NCBI RefSeq assembly: GCF_002192695.1
Contig: NZ_MTLG01000055.1
Coordinates: forward strand, 79,259-143,258
Reading direction: 5' to 3'
Origin: Achromobacter xylosoxidans
Lineage (GTDB): Bacteria; Pseudomonadota; Gammaproteobacteria; Burkholderiales; Burkholderiaceae_B
Length of the DNA stretch: 64,000 nucleotides
Numbering within the stretch: the first letter of the stretch is position 1; each line of letters starts with the position of its first letter. The notes under the pieces are model-generated. The model was not told the DNA's origin. It saw only the letters and a program-made list of their open reading frames with translations, and did no database searches. Positions 46,735 through 54,993 of the stretch are shown in pieces. The position numbers were made by a program, and so were the translations under genes.

Positions 46735-47460
46735 ATGTCTATCCCCATACTCATGTACCACCAGATCGGCGAACCCAATCCCAAGGGCACGCCGTTTCGC
46801 GGGCTGACGGTGCACCCCGACAGCTTTGCCCGGCAGATGCGCTGGATGCGCAGGCTGGGCTATCGCGGCCTGTCCATGCGCGACGTCATGCCCTATGTCC
46901 GCGGCGAACGCCAGGGCAAGGTATTCGGCATCACGTTCGACGACGGCTACCGCAACGTGCATCACAACGCCATGCCGGTGCTGAGCGAACTGGGCTTTAC
47001 CGCCACCAACTATTTCGTGGCGCGCCAGTTTGATGGCGGCAACGTATGGGACCTGGAAAAAGGCATTCCGTTTTCGGCGCTGATGACCGTGAACGAAATG
47101 CGGGAATGGGCCCAGGCCGGCAACGAAGTCGGTTCGCACACGCTGGACCACGTGCACCTGCCCCAGATGTCGCCCGACGAGGCGCGGCGCCAGATCGTCC
47201 AGTCCAAGGATGAACTGGAGCAGGCGCTGGGCGCGCCGGTCACCGCCTTCTGCTATCCCTACGGCGACCATGGCCCCGAACACCGCGCCATGGCGCGCGA
47301 GGCCGGCTACGACAACGCCACGCTGACCCAGCGCGGCCTGGCGGCGGCTTCGGACGACCCCTACGGCTTGCCGCGGGTCACGGTCTCGCGTTCCACCAAC
47401 ATCATCCGTTTCCTGCAGAAGTGCCTGACCCGGTATGAAGACTCCCGCCGGCGCGGCTGA
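46735..47460 (+). CDS. Polysaccharide deacetylase family protein (second)
   Basis: 241 residues, NodB domain. Motif 1 FGITFDDGYRNVHHNAM, motif 2 VGSHTLDHVHLPQM, motif 3 FCYPYGDHG. Only distantly like the first deacetylase of the cluster (both open with PxLMYH). No signal peptide. No ribosome site is visible upstream; a TATAAT box lies just before the ATG. Overlaps the next glycosyltransferase by 26 bp. Confidence 0.85.
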   Translation: MSIPILMYHQIGEPNPKGTPFRGLTVHPDSFARQMRWMRRLGYRGLSMRDVMPYVRGERQGKVFGITFDDGYRNVHHNAMPVLSELGFTATNYFVARQFDGGNVWDLEKGIPFSALMTVNEMREWAQAGNEVGSHTLDHVHLPQMSPDEARRQIVQSKDELEQALGAPVTAFCYPYGDHGPEHRAMAREAGYDNATLTQRGLAAASDDPYGLPRVTVSRSTNIIRFLQKCLTRYEDSRRRG

Positions 47461-48583
47461 GCGGCGGCTGCGCATCGCGCTGCTGGTCGACCGCTTCGGC
47501 AATCGCTTTGGCGGCGCCGAAGCCTATGGCGTGGAACTGATGCGGGTGCTCGGACAGCGCCACGACGTCTCCATCGTGGCGCGCGACTTCGACAGCGACC
47601 TGCCGTTTCCCTTCCTGCCCGTGCGGTTTCCCGGCTGGCTGCCCAGCTGGATGCGCGTGCTGTACTTCGCCTGGCGCGCCGACCGCCTGACCCGCGGCCG
47701 CTATGACATCGTGCATTCCCACATGAACGGCTGGGCGGGCGAAATCCAGGTCATGCATGTGACGCCGGTGCGCTACAACCGGCTGACCCGCGTCAAGCCG
47801 CTGCAGCGCCTGACGGCCTGGCTCAGCCCGCGCCTGGCCACCTATCTGCTGCTGGAAAAGCTGCGCGTGCGCCAGGCGCCGGCGCGGCGCGTGGTGGCGG
47901 TGTCGGGACTCATCATGGACCAGCTGCACCGCAGCTATGGTCCGCAGCTGCCGGTGGACATCATCGCGCCGGGGGTCAAGCTGCCGACCGCGGCGCAAAT
48001 GGAAGGCCGCGAGGCCACCCGCGCTAGCCTGGGCTGGGACGCGGGCACCATCGGCTGTCTGCTGGTCGCCCGCAACCCCTTGCGCAAGGGGTTGCCGGCG
48101 CTATTGGACGCGTTGGCGCAATTGCCGCCTCAGTACCGGCTGCTGGTCGTGGGCGCGGACGAACCTACCCGCGAACGCGTGCGCGCGGCCGGCGCCGTCG
48201 CCAGCCGCGTCACCCTGATCGATCCCACGCCCGATGTCGCCCGCTACTTCAGCGCCGCCGACATCTACGCGCACCCGACGCTGAACGACAGCTACGGCAT
48301 GGCGCCGCTGGAAGCCATGTCGCACGGACTGCCCGTGGTGGTGAGTTCGCCCGCTTACTGCGGCTTCGCCCAGTACCTGTCGGCGGGCAAGGATGCGCTC
48401 ATCCTGCAGGATCCACGCGACGGCGCCCAACTGGCGCAGGCGCTGGAGCGGCTGGGCTCGGAACCCGGCTTGCGGGCGGCCCTGGCCGAACGCGGTCTCG
48501 AGATCGCCCGCGAGCAAAGCTGGGAAACGGTGGCGGCGCGCTACGAGGCGCTGTACGACCAGGTGCTGCAAGAGCGAGCCTGA
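47435..48583 (+). CDS. Glycosyltransferase family 4 (WaaG-like)
   Basis: 382 residues. RIALLVDRFGNRFGGAEAYGVELMRVL and HPTLNDSYGMAPLEAMSHGLPVVVSS resemble WaaG/RfaG-type core glucosyltransferases. VARNPLRKGLPALLDAL carries the nucleotide-binding lysine. Last gene of the plus-strand cluster; convergent with the cysteine-cluster gene 25 bp away. Confidence 0.85.
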   Translation: MKTPAGAAERRLRIALLVDRFGNRFGGAEAYGVELMRVLGQRHDVSIVARDFDSDLPFPFLPVRFPGWLPSWMRVLYFAWRADRLTRGRYDIVHSHMNGWAGEIQVMHVTPVRYNRLTRVKPLQRLTAWLSPRLATYLLLEKLRVRQAPARRVVAVSGLIMDQLHRSYGPQLPVDIIAPGVKLPTAAQMEGREATRASLGWDAGTIGCLLVARNPLRKGLPALLDALAQLPPQYRLLVVGADEPTRERVRAAGAVASRVTLIDPTPDVARYFSAADIYAHPTLNDSYGMAPLEAMSHGLPVVVSSPAYCGFAQYLSAGKDALILQDPRDGAQLAQALERLGSEPGLRAALAERGLEIAREQSWETVAARYEALYDQVLQERA

Positions 48584-48607
48584 GAGACGGACGGCGGCGC
48601 CACGGCT

Positions 48608-48889
48608 TCAATGGCCGGGGGCGGTCGCCTGTTCCAGTTCGCCCAGCCAGCGGATGGCATGTTCGCGGTCGGTGCCGCACATCTCGGCCTGGGGCTGCAG
48701 CCCGCCGCAGAAATCCGGACGCGAGGGCTGGCCGAAAATCGCGCAACGCATGTCCGGCAGCAGCTGGATACAGGGCACGCCGGCGGGCTTGCCCCGCGGC
48801 ATGCCGGGTATCGGCCGGGTGATCGACGGCGCGATGCAACAGGCGCCGCAGCCGGGCCGGCATTCCAGCGCGGCCGCGGGCGTCGACAT
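48608..48889 (-). CDS. YkgJ-type cysteine cluster protein
   Basis: Small protein of 93 residues with cysteines in the pattern CRPGCGACC...PC...CAIF...FCGG...MC, typical of the zinc- or iron-chelating YkgJ (CxxCxxCC) family of unknown function. The ATG overlaps the stop of the YdcF gene (ATGA). Confidence 0.8.
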   Translation of the reverse strand: MSTPAAALECRPGCGACCIAPSITRPIPGMPRGKPAGVPCIQLLPDMRCAIFGQPSRPDFCGGLQPQAEMCGTDREHAIRWLGELEQATAPGH

Positions 48890-49653
48890 CAAACCCATCC
48901 GCGCAGCCAATAGACGAACAGGCCGGCGTATTCCTTGATGATGGAGCGGCTTGCGTCGAACGTGCGCTGGTCCGGGAGCCACAGCGTCAGCGATCCGTCC
49001 GCGGGCGCCACGATTTGCGGCGCCGCCGGGGCGGCGATGGCCTCGACGCCCTGTTTGGAAAAGGCCGCCATCGCGCGCGGCATGTGCAGCGCGGAAGTCA
49101 CCAGCAGTATCTTGCCGATGCCGCGAGCCTTGAGCTGGTCTTCGGTCAGGGCGGCGTTCTCGTAAGTGGTACGGCTGGAGTTTTCCAGGATCAGCGCCGT
49201 TTCCGGCACGCCTTGCTGGCGGATGGCGTGCGCCATGCCGCGGGCTTCGCTGACGTCGCCTTCCAGCGCGCCGCCCGATAGCAGCACCTTGGGCGCGCGG
49301 CCCGCCAGGTACAGCTGGGCTGCGGTGTCGACGCGCACCACCGCCGTGTCCTTGTCGTAGGGCAGGAACCAGTTGGCGCGGCCGTTGGCGGTATTGCCGC
49401 CAAGCACGACGATGGCATCGGCCGTGGGGGACTCCGCAGGCGCCAAGTGCGGATAGCGGGATTCCAGCGCGCCGCCCAGCCACAGCGAGGTGATGGGCAG
49501 CGACCAGGCCAGCGCCCACAGCAAGCCTGCGACGATGAGGGCGCCGCCGGTCTTGCGCAGCCGGAACAAGCCCAGCACCAGTCCGATGACGACCAGGGTC
49601 AGGCACAAGTTGTAAGGAATGATCAGATTCGTGAGATAGCTGGACAAGGTCAT
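48889..49653 (-). CDS. YdcF/ElyC family (DUF218) membrane protein
   Basis: 254 residues: two N-terminal membrane helices ([22 protein letters not shown] and [20 protein letters not shown]) and a DUF218 domain ([63 protein letters not shown]). ElyC relatives affect envelope polymer synthesis. The start at 49653 is preceded by AGGA; a longer reading to 49710 would overlap the heptosyltransferase gene. Confidence 0.85.
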   Translation of the reverse strand: MTLSSYLTNLIIPYNLCLTLVVIGLVLGLFRLRKTGGALIVAGLLWALAWSLPITSLWLGGALESRYPHLAPAESPTADAIVVLGGNTANGRANWFLPYDKDTAVVRVDTAAQLYLAGRAPKVLLSGGALEGDVSEARGMAHAIRQQGVPETALILENSSRTTYENAALTEDQLKARGIGKILLVTSALHMPRAMAAFSKQGVEAIAAPAAPQIVAPADGSLTLWLPDQRTFDASRSIIKEYAGLFVYWLRGWV

Positions 49654-49669
49654 TTCGAAACAATCCTGA

Positions 49670-50641
49670 TTACTGCGTCTCGTCCAGCAGGAGGTTGGCC
49701 TGCTGCTCAACTTCCTCGACGGACGGCCATGCGTGCTCCGAGCCTACGCAGACGGCGCGCGGCGACCATGGGCCGGTGCGTCCTGGACGCGTTACGCCGA
49801 ACAGGGTCAGCTCCCTGGCGTTGGCGGCAGCGGCCACGTGCGAGACGCCGGAATCGTTACAAATCACCAGCGCCGCCCGCGCCGTCAGCGCCGCGAACGC
49901 GCCCAGGGACAGGGGCGGCAGCAGGAGCGCCGTGGGGGCATTGCGCCGCGCCTCCTCGGTTTCGGCCGGAGGGGGGCACATTACCACGGTATGGCCGCGG
50001 GCCTGCAGGGCGCGGGTAAGTGTATCGAATCCGGGCCAGACCTTGATCTTGCCCTTGTGCAGGCCCGTGGCCGTCGGCGCGATCAGGACGAAACGCTGGC
50101 CCGCCAGCCCGGCGGCTTCAAGCGCCAGGTCCGCGGCGCCCTGGTGTGCGGGCGTCAAGGGCAGGTCCAGGGTCGGGCCGGGCTCGGCGGGGCCGCTGGG
50201 CAGGCCCCAGCGGGTCAGGGCCTCGCGGGTCAGGTGATGCCAGGACTGCACCGCGTGCAGCGAGTCGCTGGGTTTGGAATAGGGCCAGCGCAACAGGAAG
50301 CTGCGGCCGTCGTCGCGATAGCCGGCCGAGGGCAGCCCCGCCAGCCGGAACACCAGCGCGCTGGACAGCGAGTCCGGCAGCAGCAATCCGCGGGCGCGGC
50401 GCCCCTGGGCGCCCAGGCTGCGCCGGTGGGCGCTGACCGCCGCCCGGTCCGGCCCGACCTTGCCGCGCATGGGGATGAAATCCTGCTTGGCCACGCCGTC
50501 GAGCAGGTCGCGGGCCCAGGGCCGGGCGCAGATCACCAGGGGCAGGCCGCTGGCGTGCAAGGCGCGCAGGCTCGGCAGGCTCATGCAAACATCGCCCACC
50601 CAATTGGGTAACCGGACGTACAAGCAGCTGATATCGGACAT
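49670..50641 (-). CDS. Glycosyltransferase family 9 (ADP-heptose:LPS heptosyltransferase-like)
   Basis: 323 residues. N-terminal LYVRLPNWVGDVCMSLPSLRAL is the WaaF/WaaC/WaaQ opening; GLHKGKIKVWPGFDTLTRAL and VICNDSGVSHVAAAANARELTLFG are the GT9 donor-site motifs. It probably transfers heptose to the LPS inner core. First gene of a minus-strand run with the YdcF and cysteine-cluster genes, facing away from msbA. Confidence 0.85.
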   Translation of the reverse strand: MSDISCLYVRLPNWVGDVCMSLPSLRALHASGLPLVICARPWARDLLDGVAKQDFIPMRGKVGPDRAAVSAHRRSLGAQGRRARGLLLPDSLSSALVFRLAGLPSAGYRDDGRSFLLRWPYSKPSDSLHAVQSWHHLTREALTRWGLPSGPAEPGPTLDLPLTPAHQGAADLALEAAGLAGQRFVLIAPTATGLHKGKIKVWPGFDTLTRALQARGHTVVMCPPPAETEEARRNAPTALLLPPLSLGAFAALTARAALVICNDSGVSHVAAAANARELTLFGVTRPGRTGPWSPRAVCVGSEHAWPSVEEVEQQANLLLDETQ

Positions 50642-50738
50642 GGAAGGGCGCTGGGCGCGTTAGGGCTGAAAGGACATGGCCCGGACGGCGACTTGTCGCG
50701 CAGCCGGTACAATTCTCGCCACAATTGTATAAAAGCGA

Positions 50739-52523
50739 GTGATCCCTTTGAATTCTGCCGCACGCAACGCGCCCGCGAGTTCCCAACCCGTCAAAGCTGA
50801 ACTCTGGAGTCGGATCTACAGCCGCGTGGGCTCCTACTGGAAGGGATTGTTGCTTGCCGTCCTGCTGATGGCCGGCGCGGCCGCCACGCAACCGGTGCTG
50901 GCAGTCATCATGAAGCCGTTGCTGGACGGCGGTTTTTCGGGCGCCAAGCCGTACTACGTCTGGGCCTTGCCGCTGGCGGTGGTCGGCCTGATCCTGCTGC
51001 GCGGCATCTGCAACTTCTTCAGCGACTACCTGCTGGCCTGGGTGGCCAACAACGTGCTGCTGGGCATGCGCCGCGACATGTTCGAGCGCCTCCTGGGCCT
51101 GCCCGACGCCGACTTCAAGCAAGGCGACACCGGCCGCCTGCTCAACCGCTTCACCATCGACGCGGGCAACGTCACCGGCTACGCCACCGACGTCATCACC
51201 GTGCTGGTGCGCGAAACCCTGGTGGTCGTCGCCCTGATCTGCGTGCTGCTGTACATGTCCTGGGTGCTGACGCTGATCATCCTGATCATGCTGCCCGTGT
51301 CGGTGCTGATCTCGCGCTTCTTCATCAAGCGCCTGCGCCGAATCAACCGCGAAACCGTCAACATGAACGCCGAGCTGACCCGCGTGGTCGGCGAAGGCAT
51401 CGACGGCCAGCGCGTCATCAAGCTGTTCGACGGCTACGAAGTCGAGCGTGGCCGCTTCGATTTCGTCAGCCGCCGCCTGCGCCGCTTCGCCATGCGCACG
51501 GCCACGGCCGACGCCGCCCTGACGCCGCTGACCCAGGTCTGCATTTCCATTTCGGTCGGCGCGGTCATCGCCGTGGCGCTCAGCCAGGCCAACCATGGCG
51601 CCCTGACCGTGGGCAGCTTCGCCTCCTTCATGGCGGCACTGGCCCAGATCTTCGACCCGATCAAGCGCCTGACCAACGTCGCCGCCCGCATGCAGAAGAT
51701 GCTGGTGTCGGCGGAAAGCGTGTTCACGCTGATCGACCAGAAGCCCGAAAACGATACCGGCACCAAGGAACTGGCCGAACCTGTGCGCGGCAAGGTGGAA
51801 TTCCGCAGCGTCAAGCACCGCTTCCCCGATGCCGAGCGCGACACGGTCAACGATATTTCCTTCACCGTGGAGCCCGGCCAGACCGTGGCCCTGGTGGGGC
51901 GGTCGGGCAGCGGCAAGACCACCCTGGTCAACATGCTGCCGCGCTTCGTGCTGGCCGACAGCGGCTCCATCCTGGTGGACGACACGCCGATCGACGAACT
52001 GACGTTGCGCAGCCTGCGTTCGCACCTGTCGCTGGTCAGCCAGGACGTGGTGCTGTTCGACGACACCATCGCGGCCAACGTGGGCTACGGCGCGCTGGGC
52101 AAGTCCAGCGAACAGAAGGTGCGCGACGCGCTGGCGGCGGCCAATCTGCTGGAGTTCGTCGAAGGGTTGCCGCAGGGCCTGAACACCCCGGTGGGCGAAA
52201 ACGCGGCGCGCCTGTCCGGCGGCCAGCGCCAGCGCCTGGCGATCGCCCGCGCGCTGATCAAGAACGCGCCCATCCTGATCCTGGACGAGGCCACGTCCGC
52301 GCTCGACAACGAATCCGAGCGCCAGGTCCAGGCCTCGCTGGAACGCCTGATGAAGGGCCGCACCACGCTGGTCATCGCCCACCGCCTGTCCACGGTGCAG
52401 AACGCCGACCGCATCATCGTGCTGGACGCGGGCAAGATCGTCGAACAGGGTCCCCACGCCGAGCTGCTGGCCGCCAACGGCCTGTACGCCTCGCTCTACA
52501 AGATGCAATTCCGCGACGATTGA
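50739..52523 (+). CDS. msbA: Lipid A export ATP-binding/permease protein MsbA
   Basis: ABC exporter of 594 residues that flips lipid A-core across the inner membrane. Six helices in the first 330 residues, then the ATPase domain: Walker A GRSGSGKTT, signature LSGGQRQRLAIARAL, Walker B ILILDEATSALD. The GTG at 50739 (reading MIPLNSAARN) or a TTG 9 bases on may start translation; neither has a strong ribosome site. A TATAAA at 50728-50733 lies close upstream. Confidence 0.93.
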   Translation: MIPLNSAARNAPASSQPVKAELWSRIYSRVGSYWKGLLLAVLLMAGAAATQPVLAVIMKPLLDGGFSGAKPYYVWALPLAVVGLILLRGICNFFSDYLLAWVANNVLLGMRRDMFERLLGLPDADFKQGDTGRLLNRFTIDAGNVTGYATDVITVLVRETLVVVALICVLLYMSWVLTLIILIMLPVSVLISRFFIKRLRRINRETVNMNAELTRVVGEGIDGQRVIKLFDGYEVERGRFDFVSRRLRRFAMRTATADAALTPLTQVCISISVGAVIAVALSQANHGALTVGSFASFMAALAQIFDPIKRLTNVAARMQKMLVSAESVFTLIDQKPENDTGTKELAEPVRGKVEFRSVKHRFPDAERDTVNDISFTVEPGQTVALVGRSGSGKTTLVNMLPRFVLADSGSILVDDTPIDELTLRSLRSHLSLVSQDVVLFDDTIAANVGYGALGKSSEQKVRDALAAANLLEFVEGLPQGLNTPVGENAARLSGGQRQRLAIARALIKNAPILILDEATSALDNESERQVQASLERLMKGRTTLVIAHRLSTVQNADRIIVLDAGKIVEQGPHAELLAANGLYASLYKMQFRDD

Positions 52524-52525
52524 TC

Positions 52526-52554
52526 CAGCCCGCGCGGCCGCGCTGCTGTTTTTT
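52526..52554 (+). terminator. Terminator after msbA
   Basis: GC-rich dyad (GCGCGGCCGCGC at 52532-52543, flanked by CAGC/GCTG) followed by TGCTG and six T. It lies directly after the msbA stop. Confidence 0.6.
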
Positions 52555-52565
52555 CCTGTCGCATT

Positions 52566-52660
52566 TCCGGATTGCCAAGAGCCCGGATTGCCGGAAAATG
52601 GAGCCGGGCCTGCCGGCAGGCCCGGCCCCCGCCCGCTGCGGGCGGGGCGGCGCCGCCAGG
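52566..52660. repeat. Cluster of palindromes between msbA and the Kef-type gene
   Basis: Holds CCGGATTGCC repeated directly (near 52568 and 52583), a perfect 24-bp palindrome at 52603-52626 whose half is GCCGGGCCTGCC, then a 10-bp stem with almost no loop at 52627-52647 (CCCCGCCCGC/GCGGGCGGGG) and CGGCGCCG. The density is far beyond what a terminator needs. Looks like a REP-type element; not proven. Confidence 0.6.
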
Positions 52661-52692
52661 CGCTTTGGTCCGCCGTGCATCTGGAGCGCCCC

Positions 52693-54498
52693 ATGTCCCT
52701 GCCTGCCGAAGGCAATCAGCTAGTCAATGTCGTCGTCCTGCTGGGGGCTGCGGTCGTCGCGGTTCCGCTGTTCAAGCGGCTGGGGCTGGGATCCGTCCTG
52801 GGATACCTGGCCGCCGGCCTGGTGATCGGCCCCTTTGGCCTGGGCTTGTTCTCCGATCCCAAATCCATCCTGCACGTGGCCGAACTGGGCGTGGTGATGT
52901 TCCTGTTCATCATCGGCCTGGAGATGCAGCCCTCCCGTTTGTGGAAGCTGCGCGGCGAGATCTTCGGCCTGGGCGTCGCCCAGGTGCTGGCCTGCGGCGG
53001 ATTGCTGACGGTGGTGGGCCTGCTGGCCGGGCTGTCGGGCCCGGCGGCTTTCATGGCCGCCATGGGCTTCGTGCTGTCGTCCACCGCCATCGTCATGCAG
53101 ATCCTGGCCGAGCGCGGCGACACCGCCAGCGCGCAGGGCCAGCGCATCGTCTCCATCCTGCTGCTGGAAGACCTGGCCATCGTGCCGCTGCTGGCGCTGG
53201 CGACCCTGCTGGCGCCGGCCGACAACGCCAGCCATGGCGATCCCTGGACCCAATCCGCCATCGCAGTGGCCTGCATCCTGGCGCTGCTGGCCGCCGGCCG
53301 CTGGCTGCTCAACCCGCTGTTCCGCCTGCTGGCCGCCGCGCACGCGCGCGAGGTCATGACGGCGGCCGCCCTGCTGGTGGTGCTGGGGGCGGCGCTGCTG
53401 ATGGAGCTGGGCGGGCTGTCCATGGCCATGGGGGCCTTCCTGGCGGGCGTGCTGCTGTCCGAGTCCACCTTCCGCCACCAGCTCGAGGCCGAAGTCGAGC
53501 CGTTCCGCGGCATACTCCTGGGCCTGTTCTTCCTGGGCGTGGGCATGTCGCTGGACCTGTCGGCGGTGGCCCGCGAATGGCCGCTGATCCTGGCCGCAGT
53601 GGTGGTGTTCATGCTGGTGAAGTCGGTGGGCGTCTACGTGGTGGCGCGGGTGCTGCGGGCTTCCCACGCCGAGGCCATGACCCGTGCGGCCTTGCTCGCC
53701 CAGGGCGGTGAATTCGCCTTCGTGCTGTATGGCGCGGCCGCCGCCGCCGGTATCTTCGATGCGCATACCGGCGCCGTGCTGACCGCGGTCGTCATCATTT
53801 CCATGGCGCTCACGCCGTTGTGCGTGCTGGCGCTGCGCTGGCTCCTGCCCAAGCCTGCGCCTTCGATGGAAGACGTGGACGTGGCCAAGGACCTGGAAGG
53901 CTGCGCCCTCATCGTGGGCTTCGGACGCTTCGGGCAGATCGTGACCCAGGCGATGCTGGCGCGCGGCCTGACGGTCTCCATATTGGATACCGACACCGAC
54001 GCCATCCGGGCGGCCGCCAAATGGGGCGTCAAGGTCTATTACGGCGATGGCACCCGCATCGACATGCTGCGCACCGCCGGCGCGGAGAATGCCTGCGTCA
54101 TCCTGATCTGCATCGACGACCCCAAGGCGGTCAACCACATGGTCAAGCTGATCAAGGCCGAATTCCCGCTGGTGCGGGTGGTGGTGCGGGCCTATGACCG
54201 CATTCACTCGCTGGCGCTGGCCAAGGAAGGGGTGGACTACCAGGTGCGCGAAACCCTGGAATCGGCGCTGGCCTTTGGCGAGGCCGCGCTGCGCGTGGTC
54301 GGCGTGCCGGCCGACGAGGCCGCCGAGGTGGTGCAGGACGTGCGCAGGCGCGACACCGAGCGCTTCGACCTGGAGGTGGCGGGCGGGCTGTTCGCCGGCC
54401 GCTCGCTGCTTTACGGCAATATGACCAGCGCTCCGGACGGCCGCAACGACCAGCCCGACCGGGAAACCGAGAGGGCCGCGGCCAGCCCGACCGCGTAA
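52693..54498 (+). CDS. Kef-type K+/H+ antiporter with RCK domain
   Basis: 601 residues. About 12 membrane helices of the CPA2 family in the first 385 (VLGYLAAGLVIGPFGLG, LSSTAIVMQILAERGD), then an RCK_N domain binding a nucleotide (CALIVGFGRFGQIVTQAML). Resembles KefB/KefC: potassium efflux coupled to proton entry, gated by glutathione adducts in E. coli. The ATG has GGAG at 7 bp. No KefF/KefG partner is adjacent, so glutathione gating is uncertain. Confidence 0.87.
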   Translation: MSLPAEGNQLVNVVVLLGAAVVAVPLFKRLGLGSVLGYLAAGLVIGPFGLGLFSDPKSILHVAELGVVMFLFIIGLEMQPSRLWKLRGEIFGLGVAQVLACGGLLTVVGLLAGLSGPAAFMAAMGFVLSSTAIVMQILAERGDTASAQGQRIVSILLLEDLAIVPLLALATLLAPADNASHGDPWTQSAIAVACILALLAAGRWLLNPLFRLLAAAHAREVMTAAALLVVLGAALLMELGGLSMAMGAFLAGVLLSESTFRHQLEAEVEPFRGILLGLFFLGVGMSLDLSAVAREWPLILAAVVVFMLVKSVGVYVVARVLRASHAEAMTRAALLAQGGEFAFVLYGAAAAAGIFDAHTGAVLTAVVIISMALTPLCVLALRWLLPKPAPSMEDVDVAKDLEGCALIVGFGRFGQIVTQAMLARGLTVSILDTDTDAIRAAAKWGVKVYYGDGTRIDMLRTAGAENACVILICIDDPKAVNHMVKLIKAEFPLVRVVVRAYDRIHSLALAKEGVDYQVRETLESALAFGEAALRVVGVPADEAAEVVQDVRRRDTERFDLEVAGGLFAGRSLLYGNMTSAPDGRNDQPDRETERAAASPTA

Positions 54499-54993
54499 CC
54501 GACTATTTCCATATCGTTGCATTACTTTTCGCATCATTTCACGCGCAGGCACTCATGGCTGAGGTAGATTTATCCGCACTGACTCTTCATCCATGACGAG
54601 CATTTGCCAGGGGGACTGCCATGCTGCAATCGGATCGGATTTCCACGACGCCGCACGCTGTGGGTGTAGAACTGGCGCGGCGGCAGGCCTCGGCCTTGCG
54701 CTGCGGATTTTCGGCGGGTTCCATGCGCCAGCTGGTGTCGCACACGGGCGGAGCGGGCCCGGCATGGTCCATCGGCGCGCACCGCGAAACCGACAAGGCC
54801 AGAGGCGCCAAGGCCTTTCCCTTCCGCATTGCGGCGGTCGCGGCGACCTGAGCAAGCGTCCAGGTGGGCGGCACGGGGTTTTTTTTTAGGGCCGGATCTT
54901 GCGTGGCGGGTTTGGCGGCGGCATCATCAGCGGCAGAAATGTTGGCCGTCGTGATCCGCGTCCCCCCGACGTCCCCTGCGTAGGAGCGCCGTA
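54499..54993. other. Intergenic region between the antiporter and the diguanylate cyclase
   Basis: 495 bp without a convincing gene. It has a run of nine T at 54879-54887, an AT-richer patch at 54505-54545, and one small open frame (below). No clear terminator hairpin was found after the antiporter. Confidence 0.5.
54621..54851 (+). CDS. Small hypothetical protein (doubtful)
   Basis: 76 codons starting MLQSDRISTTPHAVG, with GGGGG about 6 bp before the ATG. No recognisable domain, no signal peptide, composition unlike the neighbours (many Ser, His, Arg). May be spurious; an antisense frame also exists. Confidence 0.25.
   Translation: MLQSDRISTTPHAVGVELARRQASALRCGFSAGSMRQLVSHTGGAGPAWSIGAHRETDKARGAKAFPFRIAAVAAT

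Noticed and set aside
50693..50713. TTGTCG plus TACAAT as an msbA promoter
   Set aside because: Spacing is only 9 bp, too short for a sigma-70 promoter.
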